22,186 nucleotides of DNA, taken from Phoronis ovalis (taxonomy: Eukaryota > Phoronida > Phoronidae). Shown here one piece after another: positions 1-10,580 of this stretch. Within the stretch, counting starts at the first letter, position 1; each line of letters starts with the position of its first letter. A program made the translations under genes and the position numbers. Where the stretch lies: positions 1 to 22,186 of the forward strand of contig JAOXYB010090940.1 of NCBI GenBank assembly GCA_028565635.1. The letters are read 5' to 3'. The notes beneath the pieces are model-generated. The model saw only the letters and a program-made list of their open reading frames with translations, made no database searches and was not told the DNA's origin.

Positions 1-425
1 CCAACTGCCGTACGTACTCATAACAATGACACAAAGAAGCAGACGACAGTTTCGACATTAACCGGAAGTGAACCAAGGACCTTTGTAATATGTACTGGCA
101 CGCGTAGCTTCTCTAGTGTAAAGGAATTATTAGTCTTCGATTACTTAAAAATGTATAAGATTACTCTAAAATTATGTCAAATTGTCCTTGATCGAGTTTA
201 AGAAGTTTAAATAGTTGATTGAAAAATGATCTGTAATAGCCTTTCAGAAAAAAATATTTAACGTCGAATCACAAAACTGACGGTACATATCAGTACAAAT
301 GTTGCCTTATTGCACTTGCGAGTAATTAATTAGCCAAACAGTAGAGAAAGCAAGTATTGGGAAATACTAATTTGTACAGCATGGTATAATTAATGCTAAT
401 TACAATTTTTTCTTTGTATTTTTAG
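1..425 (+). other. Upstream intron or 5' flank of the SAMD9-like gene
   Basis: No coding exon could be fitted here. The stretch ends in TTTGTATTTTTAG, a good 3' splice acceptor directly before the long coding exon. That exon begins one base into a codon, so an upstream exon ending in phase 1 is needed. I tested the ATGs I could see in this stretch; none opens a frame that reaches a GT donor in the right phase, so the first coding exon probably lies left of the window. Confidence 0.6.
61..70 (+). promoter_or_regulatory. Possible ETS-type site
   Basis: ACCGGAAGTG matches the consensus of ETS/GABP factors (CCGGAAGT). It would fit a promoter just left of the SAMD9-like gene, but one short motif in unmapped sequence is weak evidence and no transcription start is visible. 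Confidence 0.2.
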
Positions 426-3400
426 ATGTCTGCCAAGTTGCAGCAAGAAGTCCTGTGTATTATTATACTACAACACAGTTTTCAGATTGGCTCAAGAACA
501 CTTGCCGATTTGATGAAGAATCAGCCAGACTTTTTGAACAGGCAGATATAGACGGTCAGATATTTTTGGAAGGGGTTACACAAGAACAGGTAAAGAATTT
601 TTGTCCAGGCTTACCTCCTGGAAGGAACATGAAACTTTTTGTTGAACAAGGCAAAATTTTAGAAGATTGTCAAAAAGAAGACGGATGTACTGTTTTGCCA
701 CCGAACCACCAGGAGTCTAGTTATGTGGCATATCAGTCTGCTTCAATACAACAATACAGGCCATTCTTGAAACCACAGGAAGATAGTATGTCATACAATG
801 AGAATGGAATTATTCCACCTTTGGGCAATGAAAATGAAAGTTTAATAAAACCAGTACATATTTATCTGGCTTGTACCAATGTTAATATGCAGCAACAATT
901 TAAAGAAATTGCAGCTGAGTATGTCTGTGCAACTGTAAATGCAAGCATAAATGCAACTATATACTTCGGTGTAATTCCTGATGGAATAAATGGAAAGGTT
1001 GTTGGTGTTACAGTATCACAAGTTGAGATTAACAAAGCCTATAAACATTTGTTTAATTGCTTTGAAGATGAACAAAAAGAAGCAATAAAAGCATGCGTCA
1101 TGCCACCTGTGTTTGTTAAAGTAAACACTGAACATGACAGTAGATTTGTCATTGAAGTTGATGTAGTGCCTAGACACACAGTATGCCTGGACAGTGTGTT
1201 TTATGTTCATATACCGAAACAAGATGGTGGTTTTAAGAAACAAGCAGTCTACTGTTGGAGAGAAGGAAAATCCTCCAAGCTTAGCAAAGATGAAGTGATC
1301 AAGTTGCGTAAAAGTAAGATGACGATTTCAAAATTAAGACGGGAAGCAGAAAAAACACCAATTGACAGCAAATCACCTGCATTTTTCTTCGATCATCATG
1401 ATAAATTAGTAAAACTGTTAACTCATGGGGCAAAGTCCTTCCACGGCCTTTTTCCTGTGTTAGCTCTTGGTTGCCCATCAGCTACACCAGAATTGACATC
1501 AGATTATATTCAACAGAACTTAACATTTGTTAAAGAGATTCCTTGGAGAACTGTTTTTGACTTTGATCCAATTGCTAGTGTTTGTAAGATTTTAGAAAAG
1601 GAAGGTGAGAGTATGGAACTTAAAATGTTGGACGAGTTGCCTAGTAACAACAGCCAAAGGCCTGATGAGGATCAACAGAATTCACAAGTGAAATCATGGA
1701 TTGCTGTGAATGGATACATGCCTAGTCATCCACCTCTTGACCCTGTTTCATGGAAGACTCAGAAACGTGAATACCTTGTTGAAGCTACAAAGCATTTGAA
1801 ACAAGAAATACCAGAAGGCAGAGCAGTAATTATGTTCCTGTTGCTATCGAAAAACTTTGAAATAATGTTCGAATTATTCAATGAAGCGGCATCAAAGTTT
1901 CCAGATCAGTGGTGTATAATATGCGAAGACAGCGACTTAGTAAAATCCTGGCATAATTACCTTATTCAACGCAATTGTGCAACACAGGAAATTCTGGATT
2001 TGAGAACTGTTGTAGGCATGCCATTCAGTTTTATCAAGGAGGCAGTGCATAGCCTTTGTGGGCCCAACTTAAAAAATTTTTCTTGCAGTCTTCCAGGCTC
2101 AAATGGACCATGTAAACTGGATCAACGCAACAGAAATGAATGGACTAGTCTAAACACCCTTAGCTTGGACGAATGCGACAACTGCATAGAAGATTTAATC
2201 AAGAACAAAGACATTGAAATATTCATGAAAGATGAAGAACAACGATTTTATAGGGGTGGTCAGGTTAGTTGGTGGAATTTCTGGTGCGGAAATCATGTTT
2301 TAGAAAGAGATATCCACACTGCTATTAAGCAACAAGTAATTAATGCTTTGGCTGGAAAGCATAAAGAAGATGATGGAATTGCAGTTATTTCTTTAAACCA
2401 TGAACCGGGTGCAGGAGCAACCACAACTGCCATGCATATTTTGTGGGATTTAAGAACAGACTACAGATGCGGTGTTGTTAAATTTGTTGCTGATTGGGAA
2501 GAGCACACATCTAATCAGATATGGAATTTTCGATGTTATGGTGAGCAAGATTCTGATGCACATGCTGTAAAACCGGTTCTGTTATTACTTGATAATGAAG
2601 ATGATGAAAAAGTCAGTGCATTGCGAGCTGAACTGCAAGAAATGGTGAAACAGAGGCGTCAGGTGCCCGATAAACCAGGTCACCCATTCTTTGTTTTCCT
2701 CATATGTTCGAGAAATGCCAAGATCTCGGATCTTAAAGGAAATGCATTGCGACATCTTCTAAGTGATCGAGAATTGAAGTGGTTTAGTGAGAAGTATGAA
2801 AAATTGGAGACAAAGCATCGTGAATGGGGGGCACCTGACCCCAAACTTTTAATATCTTTCAATATATTAAAAGAAAACTTTAGTCACGAGTTAGTGAAGA
2901 AAATGACTACCGAGTTTTTAAGTAAAATTAGTGATACAAAAGAAATGGAACTACTGAAATACATAGCTATGTTGAACACTTTTGACATCAAGTTCAGGCC
3001 TATTCCAGTAGCAACTTTTGATGACTTCATGCCAAAGAGCACTAGTTCGGTTCTTGATTACCAATCTCCTTATGCAATTTATAGTCCCAGCAAAATGTAT
3101 GAAAGCCACAATTACCAAGAACCACAACCATGTTGGGAAAGTAAAATAAGTGAACCTTTGCGAAATCTTTTAAATGAAACTCCTGATGAGTATTCAGTAT
3201 GTTTCAGTATCATTAATAGTATTCTTTCAAAAGAAATTTTTGAAACCATCATTGGTGGGGAATTGGGACAAAATTCTGCCATACAAACAACTAGTGAGGT
3301 AATGTTGGAATTTTTGGCACAAAAATCCATATTCAGTACTTCTAACAATTATAGGTCTAAGAGTCTGAAGCTTATAGTCCGTGGAGTATTGAAGCAACGA

Positions 3401-5194
3401 GTCAGAGATCCAACATCAGGCATACCTTCAAGTATGTTTTCTCCACTAATACAGAATGTGATTAATCATGAAACACAAGATAAAGCGACAGATGTACTGA
3501 TCAGAGGGGTGGAACTATTTGAAGACCCTTTTATTGCCCAGCAACTGGCTCGTTTGTACATCCAAAGAGAAAATTGGGAAGAAGCTGAAAAATACGCAAA
3601 AAAAGCTTTGTATCTGGTCAATGGTAGAAATTCACATCTGCAGGATACGTTATGCCAAGTATACAAAAAGAAACTAATTACAGACCATTTCACAAGGGTA
3701 TACATGACTTCCTCACAGCTGCAACCCATTTCTCAAACTCAGATCATAGACACTGTCAAGCTGGGTATTGATACAATACATTCTTTTCGAAAGGAGCAAG
3801 AAGTTAGTGAGTTAGAAAGATCTACTTCATACCAAAATGATGCCGGGTATCTTGGTGAAATACACAGTGTCATTAAACTTCTGGATTGCCTTCAGCTTTG
3901 CAATGTATTTAAAGGAAAATCCCGCAATGAATTGCGAAAATTTCTTGTTGATCCATTTTACTGTCCAAAGGAACTCGAATTTTTAAAGAACGTAAATGAC
4001 AGAGATCTTCTTTCTGAAGTTAAAGATTTACACATCAAAGTTCAGTCACCAATAAAGATACTACAGGACCGCAGTATGCAGCTTAAACACTCAGTTATTG
4101 ATGACTATAAATTGAAGCAGCGTTTACTAAATAATGAAAAGCTTGAGGAATACAGAGAAAAAATTAATAGATATTTTGGTGAAGAAAATGATATTCCTCC
4201 TAGTGATATGACTGAGATAGGAAAATGTGAATTTAGGCAACGTCGAATTCAGAGCTTAGGTGGTGACTCTATTACAAATATGTTTGACTGCAAAGATGAA
4301 GGTGAAGAAGGTCGTGATAAAATAAAACAGATCATTTCTCTGGTGGAAGAGAATGTCAAGTCTGAGTATGTTAGTGCTAAAGACTTTCTGGTGCTAATTG
4401 GAGCGCATTTGACATTGATGTTAGTTTTTAAAATCCAATGTGAAGCAAAGTTGGAGGACCTTGTGGAATGGAGTCTAAGACTGTATGAGGGGAGAAACAA
4501 AATTAGGGGAAGACATACGTATCTGGAGCCATTTTTGTTCAACACCATGTTTAACTGGCCTCGTAAAAATTTTACAACAAATTGCTCTACAAAAGACTTG
4601 GCAGAGTGTATAGCACAGTGGAGAAATGCATATTTAGAAAAGTATCCTTCCCAAAGAGAGGACAAAGTGAGACCGCAGTATCGTATGACTAGCACAACTA
4701 TGTTTTTCTTGGGCAAGTCACCAGAATCACATGGATTGACTTATTCTGGCACTGTTAAAGGGCAGAAAAATTTGTCAGAATATCAATTTTGGGAGGGAGA
4801 TGTGGTCAGAACACACCTTCAACAATTTGAAGGTAATTTAATCAACAAAGGAACTGAAATAAATGTGCGCACTGAACTTGAAGGAGGCAATGTTGATTAT
4901 ACTTTGAAAATTCCTTGTGGGGTTCCAATGCGTGAACGGCAATGGTGGAACAAAACAGTTTTTTTTTACATTGGATTTAGTTGGTCTGGCCCAAAGGGTT
5001 ACTACTTGAAAAGAGAACCTGATAAAGTGTTGCAAGCAGCTGCACCTTCCACAGCTCCTGCATTTCCCATTAGCAGTAAAGCATCTAAAAAGCGCAATAT
5101 GGATTATATGGATGAAATTCTTGAAATTGCCGAAAAGCTAGAAAAAATAGAGAAGATAAAGGAGAAAAGAAATAAAAAACGGACCAATAAAGAG
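426..5194 (+). CDS. SAMD9L: SAMD9/SAMD9L-like protein, main coding exon (5' incomplete)
   Basis: Large antiviral/translation-control protein of the SAMD9 family, cytoplasmic in vertebrates. Residues are numbered from the in-frame codon at 455. A SAM domain spans about 8-70 (FSDWL...GRNMKLF). An AlbA_2-like domain spans about 150-290, with TIYFGV, GKVVGV and the acidic block RFVIEVD (230-236). FYRGGQVSWWNFW (598-610) is a family hallmark. The P-loop is NHEPGAGATTTAMHILWDLR (648-667), Walker B VLLLLDNED (708-716). TPR-like helices lie near 1018-1075 and a C-terminal OB-fold near 1410-1520 (FFLGK...FFYIGFSWSGP). A lysine-rich, coiled-coil-like tail follows (MDEILEIAEKLEKIEKIKEK). Length is close to the roughly 1,590-residue human proteins. 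The P-loop lacks the usual lysine, as I recall for human SAMD9. The frame is open from the acceptor at 425/426; the first in-frame ATG (629) is too late because it would cut the SAM domain, so the start is in another exon. The frame stays open past 5194 to a stop at 5282-5284, but splicing at AG|GTGAAA is more likely. SAMD9 versus SAMD9L orthology cannot be resolved. Confidence 0.92.
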
Positions 5195-6036
5195 GTGAAA
5201 ACTACATTAAATGTTAGTACTTACAAAATGTGCACAATTTTCCTACTCAGGCCTAGAAAAATGTTTTATTGTCTTTTTTTGTAATAGCAACTGACATTGG
5301 TTTTAAGCTATTTACTACAGTCTTGAAAATGTCCATTTCTTATAAATTATATAGTATCTGGAGATTAAACCTATCATTATGTCAAAAGTTAATAAAGTGT
5401 CACTAACATGACATAAGCCATTGATTTACATGCATCTTAAAAGAATAATTTCCAAGAACAATTATCTGAATTGCTCGATCTATTTTTAAGTTGTTGTTTT
5501 GTGTTGGTGGCTCTGGAAGCTGCCACTATAAGCTAGCTGTATTATACCCGTGCTGTTGACATCTGAGGTGAACAAGATTTGCATGTAATCAGATAGGAAA
5601 ACTATATTTTTCTTTGATACACACCCATAACAATACTAAAACAGTTATTTGCTTTAAATATCCCTTATACTATACCTTCATAAAACTTTGTATTACATTT
5701 CACCAGCATATCACCACCTGAGAAATAAAATATAAATGATTTTACATTTTTTTACCATCATACACATCACACACATACAATCTTGTTCATCTGTGATGTC
5801 AGTACAGTTTGCTTTATGCATGGGTAATAAAACTTTATAATGACAACTTCCAAGGCCACCAACATAAATGTCTGTAACTTCAAAAAAGATTTAGTAATTT
5901 TGATATTCTTGTGGGAAAATTGTCTTTGAAAATTAATGTACCTAAAGGGATGGTGCATGATTGTTAGTGGCACCTAATTATTCTCTTTAACTTAAAATGC
6001 CAGAGACATTTAATTATGTAATGTTTATGATTACAG
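5195..6036 (+). other. Last coding intron of the SAMD9-like gene (or retained 3' end)
   Basis: It begins GTGAAAAC directly after a GAG codon and ends TTATGATTACAG, so donor and acceptor are both acceptable and both phase 0. If retained, the frame adds 29 residues (VKTTLNV...FYCLFL), which have no family resemblance and look like translated intron, and then stops. An AATAAA at 5391 and another at 5826 lie inside. Confidence 0.65.
5391..5396 (+). terminator. AATAAA polyadenylation signal, possible intronic 3' end
   Basis: AATAAA lies about 107 bases after the in-frame stop of the unspliced reading frame. It could end a transcript that retains the intron, giving an isoform without the coiled-coil exon. 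No tail position can be seen from genomic sequence alone. Confidence 0.35.
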
Positions 6037-6117
6037 AAAGAACTCCTAAGAGAGGAGACTGGCTTACTCAGAAAAAGAGAGGACTTGCTGCGTAAAGCAA
6101 ATGAAAGTGACTTTTAA
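6037..6117 (+). CDS. SAMD9L: SAMD9-like gene, C-terminal coiled-coil exon
   Basis: It follows TTATGATTACAG and reads, in the phase left by the donor at 5194/5195, 26 codons starting KELLREETGLLRKREDLL and ending NESDF plus TAA. The residues are charged and leucine-spaced and continue the coiled-coil-like pattern at the end of the main exon (KIEKIKEKRNKKRTNKE), so the junction joins two halves of one helix. The other two frames of this exon hit stops. A CAG|GTACAT donor lies ten bases after the stop, so a 3'UTR intron is possible; a junction that close to the stop would not be expected to trigger nonsense-mediated decay. Human SAMD9 ends soon after its OB-fold, so this tail is an extension. 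It is inferred from splice sites, phase and protein pattern; no transcript was seen. Confidence 0.7.
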   Translation, partial: KELLREETGLLRKREDLLRKANESDF

Positions 6118-6749
6118 AAGTTACCAGGTACATCATTTTTATACTTTTTTCAATACATGGTATGTATAGCTGGATCATGTCTGCAACGAGTTTAATTTTT
6201 CATATTTAATAGTAACCTTTAAAGGTTTAGCAACCATTTTTTTTTTTGGCAAATACTGCTGGGTGATGAATGTTGTTGTGATAAGAGCTAAGCAGTAAGC
6301 CCACTAATACTGTGAATTTCTGCTGTACTAGGTAATCCTGTAATTGGTTTCTTGCTGTATCAGGATTTTATATGGAAAATGGAGTATAGATTTTTAATAA
6401 GGTGTTTTTGTAATGATATAAAGGCCATATGTAGGCAGGTCCCTAAATGTGTATATAGCCTGCTAAAAAAAGCACCACTTTAAGAGACTTATAGGTTAAA
6501 AAGTGACCCTCTATTAACAATGATATTGACCAGCTGGTTAAGCCTTGCTTTTATTATGTAATTTATGGGGAAAAACTGGGGAAAAATGAAACCTTTGGCA
6601 GATCTACCTTCTAAAAACAACCCCCCTTTGCCATTATTTACCTAAATATATACCCTTGACACTAAATGCAAACTACGTACTTTGAAAAAATTATCACCTT
6701 TTCACGTAATTCTTGATTCGCGCAATCCATGTGTACCCATCCTGTGATC
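6118..6749. other. Non-coding, probable 3'UTR or intergenic
   Basis: No ORF with protein-like composition and no clear repeat. The first AATAAA downstream of the spliced stop on this strand that I found is at 7040, so part of this may be 3'UTR. Confidence 0.4.
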
Positions 6750-9030
6750 CATGTGACCCCCCCGGGAAAGGTGGTATTTTAGAATGGCGTTCAAAAGTAG
6801 GTCAAATGCTGATCCAAAAATTTGACATCAAATTGTTTTGACAAGTCATTTATTTCATTTGATATACAAAGAGACATTACATTATTCACGGAATGAAGAT
6901 TAGTCATGTTGCATTTGATTTTGACTTGGATTTAATTATTTCAAATATGGCTGACTGGAAGCCATTTTTGATGACAGATATGGTATCACAATAATAGTTT
7001 CAATTCTTATCAGATCAGCTTCACATTTAGTATAGCATAAATAAAGATAAAAAAACAAGTTAGATTTGATTTTTACTAGCATCTTTTTCGAAATGACCAT
7101 GTTTGTTCCCAAGATTATGCATCCCATTTCGTTTATAACTGAAAAGAGGAAGCTTTGCCTGGATTTGAAGATTGGTTTATGAAAGCCGTAGGCAGATCGA
7201 TGGTTAGGTGGCATTTTAGAATAACTTTGAAAGGTGGATAAACTGCTTAATATCTGAAACGTTGACGTTTTTGTCTCGGTGGTTGTAATGTTTTTGTATA
7301 GACCTTAAAATCCCTATAATACATAGAGATCCATTTAATTTTGAAGGCAAATAAAGGCCCAAATACAGGTTGTGTTTCATTATGATCTTGATCACCTCCA
7401 ATATGGCGGAATTGTGGGCATATTTGTTCTCATGATGTTACATCACTATAACTGATCAGTTTCATATTCGGTACAGGGCAAGTAAGGGTCAAAGTACAGA
7501 ACAGGTATAATTTGGTTCCAAATTCCTTTCATTATGGCCAACTAGCTGCCATGTTTGTTCTTGAGAGCTAGGGCACATAATGTTGCCCCACTTGCCAGAA
7601 AGACAATGCATTGACTGGATGATTCGAAAGTGGATTCATGAGGGCTTTAGGGTGATGGCTGTATAATTAGGCTATGTGACTTTTTAAAATGACCTTGAGA
7701 AGTGGGATTACTTCCAATTTGGCCAACTGGCATCCATAATGTTTGTTCCAGAGAGCATACCATATTGTAATTTAGACCCAGATTACTTTCAGTATGGCCG
7801 ACTAGTTGTCATGTTTGTTCCTAAGAGGACACATAACATTGCGTCACTTTCCAGAAAGACGAAGCATTGACAGGACAGTTCGAAAGTGAATTCATGAATA
7901 CTATAGGCTAAGTGACATTTTAGAATGACTGAAAAGTAGATATCATTCCTATCTGAAGTTTCTACATTGTTCGTTGTAACACTTTCTTTGTCTTGCAATA
8001 ATTACTGCAATTATTTCATATGTGGTACTGGGTAAATACAGTTCAAATTACAACCGGGTATAATTTTAACCTGGATCAGTTCCGACTGGGGCTGTTTGTT
8101 CCTGAGAAGGTACATCATGATATGTGTATAGCTGTAGAGATGACGTGCTGTAAGGACGGTTCCAAGGTGGTTTGAAGAAGGCCATCAGTGGGAGGGTGTC
8201 AAAACTGTTTTTCCCAGGTCTTGAAAACTCTGACAAATAGTTAGGTCACTTTCATGCAGAAAGATAATCGAGGTCAAAATACAGGTCAAGTTTGAATACA
8301 GTATTTTCTCAAATAATCGCCCTGGGCAATTGTTAAAAAAAACTGATTTTAAGGGGGGCGATTATTAGAGGGAGGCGATTAATAGAGAGGGGGCGATTAT
8401 TAACTTATTTGTACTACTGGCATTAATATTTTACATTTTTTTTTAAAGTTATTGTTTGCGATACATAAGGAAGATTTTGAAGATTGTCAGTTTATCAAAA
8501 CAAAATCGGCGTAATGGAATTTTATTTTCAAAAGAAAAACTCTTCCAAACCTTAAATAAACAGTAAATTTATTTTTGGGTCGCATACCTAGAGAAATTTG
8601 TGCAGTGTATACAACCTTGCTCAACATGGAAACACAATTATTGTGCGGAAAGTCATCGGCGCAATTATTAGAGAGGGGGCAATTATTGATTTATTTTTGT
8701 CACCAGAGGGGGCAATTATTAGAGGGGGCGATTATTAGAGAAAATACGGTATGATTTGAATCATTTTCCAACATGACCGATTGATAACTTAACATAAGTT
8801 TTTATCGGATCAGTTTCAAGTTTCATATTTGGTACAGGATAAATATACAGGTCCAGTACGATTTTGACATGCTTCAGCTCCAATATGGTGGATTGGTGGC
8901 CATTTTGTTTACCAAAACAACACGCCATGGTACATCTATAGACAAAAAAAGTATTGCCTGGATAATTCAAAGGTGGTTTTTAGATAGACTTAGGTAGGTG
9001 AAAAGTGGGTCAGACTGCTGTCCGAAACTT
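6750..9030 (+). repeat. Degenerate array of diverged repeat units
   Basis: Several phrases recur in the same order with many substitutions. One is a 'TTTCATATT(T/C)GGTACAGG' phrase (about 7460, 8015 and 8820). Another is 'AAAGTACAG' or 'CAAATACAG' followed by a T-rich run (7350, 7490, 8275). 'ATGGCC(A/G)ACTAG(C/T)TG' followed by 'CATGTTTGTTC' recurs (7535, 7795, looser near 6945 and 7720), as does 'GCATTGAC(T/A)GGA(T/C)' then 'TTCGAAAGTG' (7600, 7865; looser 8955). 'GGCATTTTAGAAT' or 'GACATTTTAGAAT' recurs (6770, 7210, 7915). The last block is followed each time by a short phrase resembling 'CTGCTGTCCGAAACTT' (7240, 9015). Spacing of corresponding blocks is roughly 0.4-0.7 kb and irregular. 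No coding sense is retained, so I read it as an old tandem or nested repeat. Confidence 0.55.
8299..8749. mobile_element. 451-bp mariner/Tc1-type MITE with TA target duplication
   Basis: The left end CAGTATTTTCTCAAATAATC is mirrored at the right end, whose reverse complement starts CCGTATTTTCTCTAATAATC: 18 of 20 positions match. The element is flanked on both sides by TA (8297-8298 and 8750-8751). A CAGT start with a TA duplication is typical of Tc1/mariner/pogo elements. Inside are direct G-rich repeats of the type GGGGGCGATTATTAGAG, three near 8353-8402 and four near 8658-8740. There is no transposase ORF, so it is non-autonomous. It sits within the degenerate array and is therefore younger than that array. 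Confidence 0.85.
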
Positions 9031-9164
9031 CCTGTGTTAAGAAGTAAAATATAATTAAAGTTAGATGAATGTGTAGTTGTGATGCTATAATCCTCGCCTT
9101 TAATTGCTATCCTAGTATTTATCTATTGTTTATATTTAACGATATCCTGTTCCAAACAGTCTTT
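9031..9164 (+). repeat. Direct repeat, left copy
   Basis: CCTGTGTTAAG, then ATAATTAAAGTTAGATGAAT, GTGTAGTT, GTGATGCT, CTCGCCTTT, GCTATCCTA and TATCC recur in the same order at 10008-10126. Both flanks differ between the copies, so the similarity ends abruptly. Confidence 0.8.
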
Positions 9165-10007
9165 AAAAGTAGGGTTATGCAATAGTATAACTGGGTGTCG
9201 TTATATGTTAAAAAAAAAACGTGATGACTCAATATTTTTTTGCTGATGAAATATGATGAGATCAGCATACAATTGGATGGCAAATAGTGATAGACTCACC
9301 CTTTTTTGAAATTTGCATTAAAAACAAAATGTGTGTTTATCTTGATATAGTCATTTCAGCTAATTATCCTTATATGATATGCAACATTTGCTATGGTGCT
9401 GGTGTGGTTATATAAACAAAGAGCAATTTTGTGTAAACAAATATAATTGTCCCTTCTGTGACAAATAATAATTGTCCCAGGAGCAAGAAACTGAGAAATA
9501 AGAATATTAGATCGAAAGGCAAATAATAGTAATGTGATTTTAAGTTGTGACGTGTATTTTTGAATAAATAGGAGAAAAATAACATTTTGGTAATAGTAAC
9601 ATTATTTTTTTATTGCTAGTGTCAATTTTTAGCCCCCAACAGACATAGTCTGAGGTGGCATATAATTTAGGTTCTTTTCGTCTTTTCATCCGTCCATAGG
9701 TGTTTCACGAAAACGACTGGATAAATTTCTTTTAATATTTATCGGATACACAAGGTACCACAGGGGATAAAGATGGCGTATAAACTTGTTTTTTGTATTG
9801 TGAGTGCATGTATGGAACATATTTTTAAGGTGTATAAAGTTTAAATTGTCCCTTACTTTTAGAAATAATGTATATATATCAATTTACGCTAATCTTTTGA
9901 AGTGTCTCATCTGAAATGTTAATGCCTACAAGATGCAAAATAAGTACTTGTATGTGGTAATGGATAAGAAATATTTTGATTAATTAAAGTTACTTTTTTT
10001 GTTTGCA
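9165..10007. other. Non-coding spacer between direct repeats
   Basis: No credible gene. AATTGTCCC occurs twice (about 9444 and 9472). From about 9630 there is a stretch starting AGCCCCCAACAGACATAG with CATCCGTCCATAG downstream. It vaguely resembles a dispersed repeat common in mollusc genomes, but I cannot confirm that. Confidence 0.35.
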
Positions 10008-10126
10008 CCTGTGTTAAGAATATAATTAAAGTTAGATGAATGTGTAGTTCGTGATGCTGTCGTCTCGCCTTTGCTATCCTATTTATCTTTTGTATACATT
10101 AACAGTATCCAGTTTCAAACTGTCTT
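10008..10126 (+). repeat. Direct repeat, right copy
   Basis: Second copy of the ~130-bp sequence that starts at 9031, about 977 bases away and in the same orientation. It differs by several substitutions and small deletions (for example CTCGCCTTT directly followed by GCTATCC). Confidence 0.8.
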
Positions 10127-10445
10127 ATTTTTTTACCTGGGCCTCAAACCCCGAGCAAATTTTGCAAAGTAATGCCCCCCGAGAAGTACGTTCCTGCCTG
10201 CCATATATCAAACTAATGAAAATACTAAATTGTGCAATGCAGTTATATCCTTATTAACCATGTCATAATTGATGCAGCACCATCTACAGACAAAACTGCA
10301 CACTATACCTTTTCAATTTTTTCATTTTCAACATCTTTCTTACAGCACAAAGCGAATGATTTTGCCCGTAATCTCATAAGTTTGCATTTTGTTTTTTACT
10401 TGCCTAATTTTTTTGCCCATTTCTTTAGTGTTATTATGTGTACTT

Positions 10446-10580
10446 GACCGACAGAAATTTTGTATCTGTACCGCTAAGATTCTTACCACATGGCATCTCT
10501 ACTGACAAGATTTTGCCATTCGGTATCTCTATACCGACAGCATTTTTGAGCTGGAATTAGGTATTTCTACTGAAAGGGTC
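10446..10580 (+). repeat. Degenerate short tandem repeat (30-40 bp unit)
   Basis: The phrase GG(C/T)AT(C/T)TCTAC-GACA-ATTTTG appears near 10491, 10521 and 10559, and in looser form near 10448-10470 (CCGACAGAAATTTTG). Units are 30-38 bases and too diverged to define sharply. Confidence 0.45.

Noticed and set aside
426-470. ATG at 426 as the SAMD9-like start
   Set aside because: It is out of frame with the SAM domain; the domain frame needs one base from an upstream exon.
4249-4716. 155-codon minus-strand open frame, and several shorter ones at 1016-5035
   Set aside because: They lie antisense within the SAMD9-like exon and their translations show no domain or splice context, so they are shadows of the real gene.
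5237-5260. Alternative acceptor TTTTCCTACTCAG inside the read-through tail
   Set aside because: It would lead to an immediate TAG after one codon in the main frame, and the 6037 exon explains the C-terminus better.
5767-5973. Minus-strand open frame in the last SAMD9-like intron, and similar small frames at 6936-9585 and 10051-10447
   Set aside because: They are AT-rich or repeat-derived with no start context, splice partner or family similarity.
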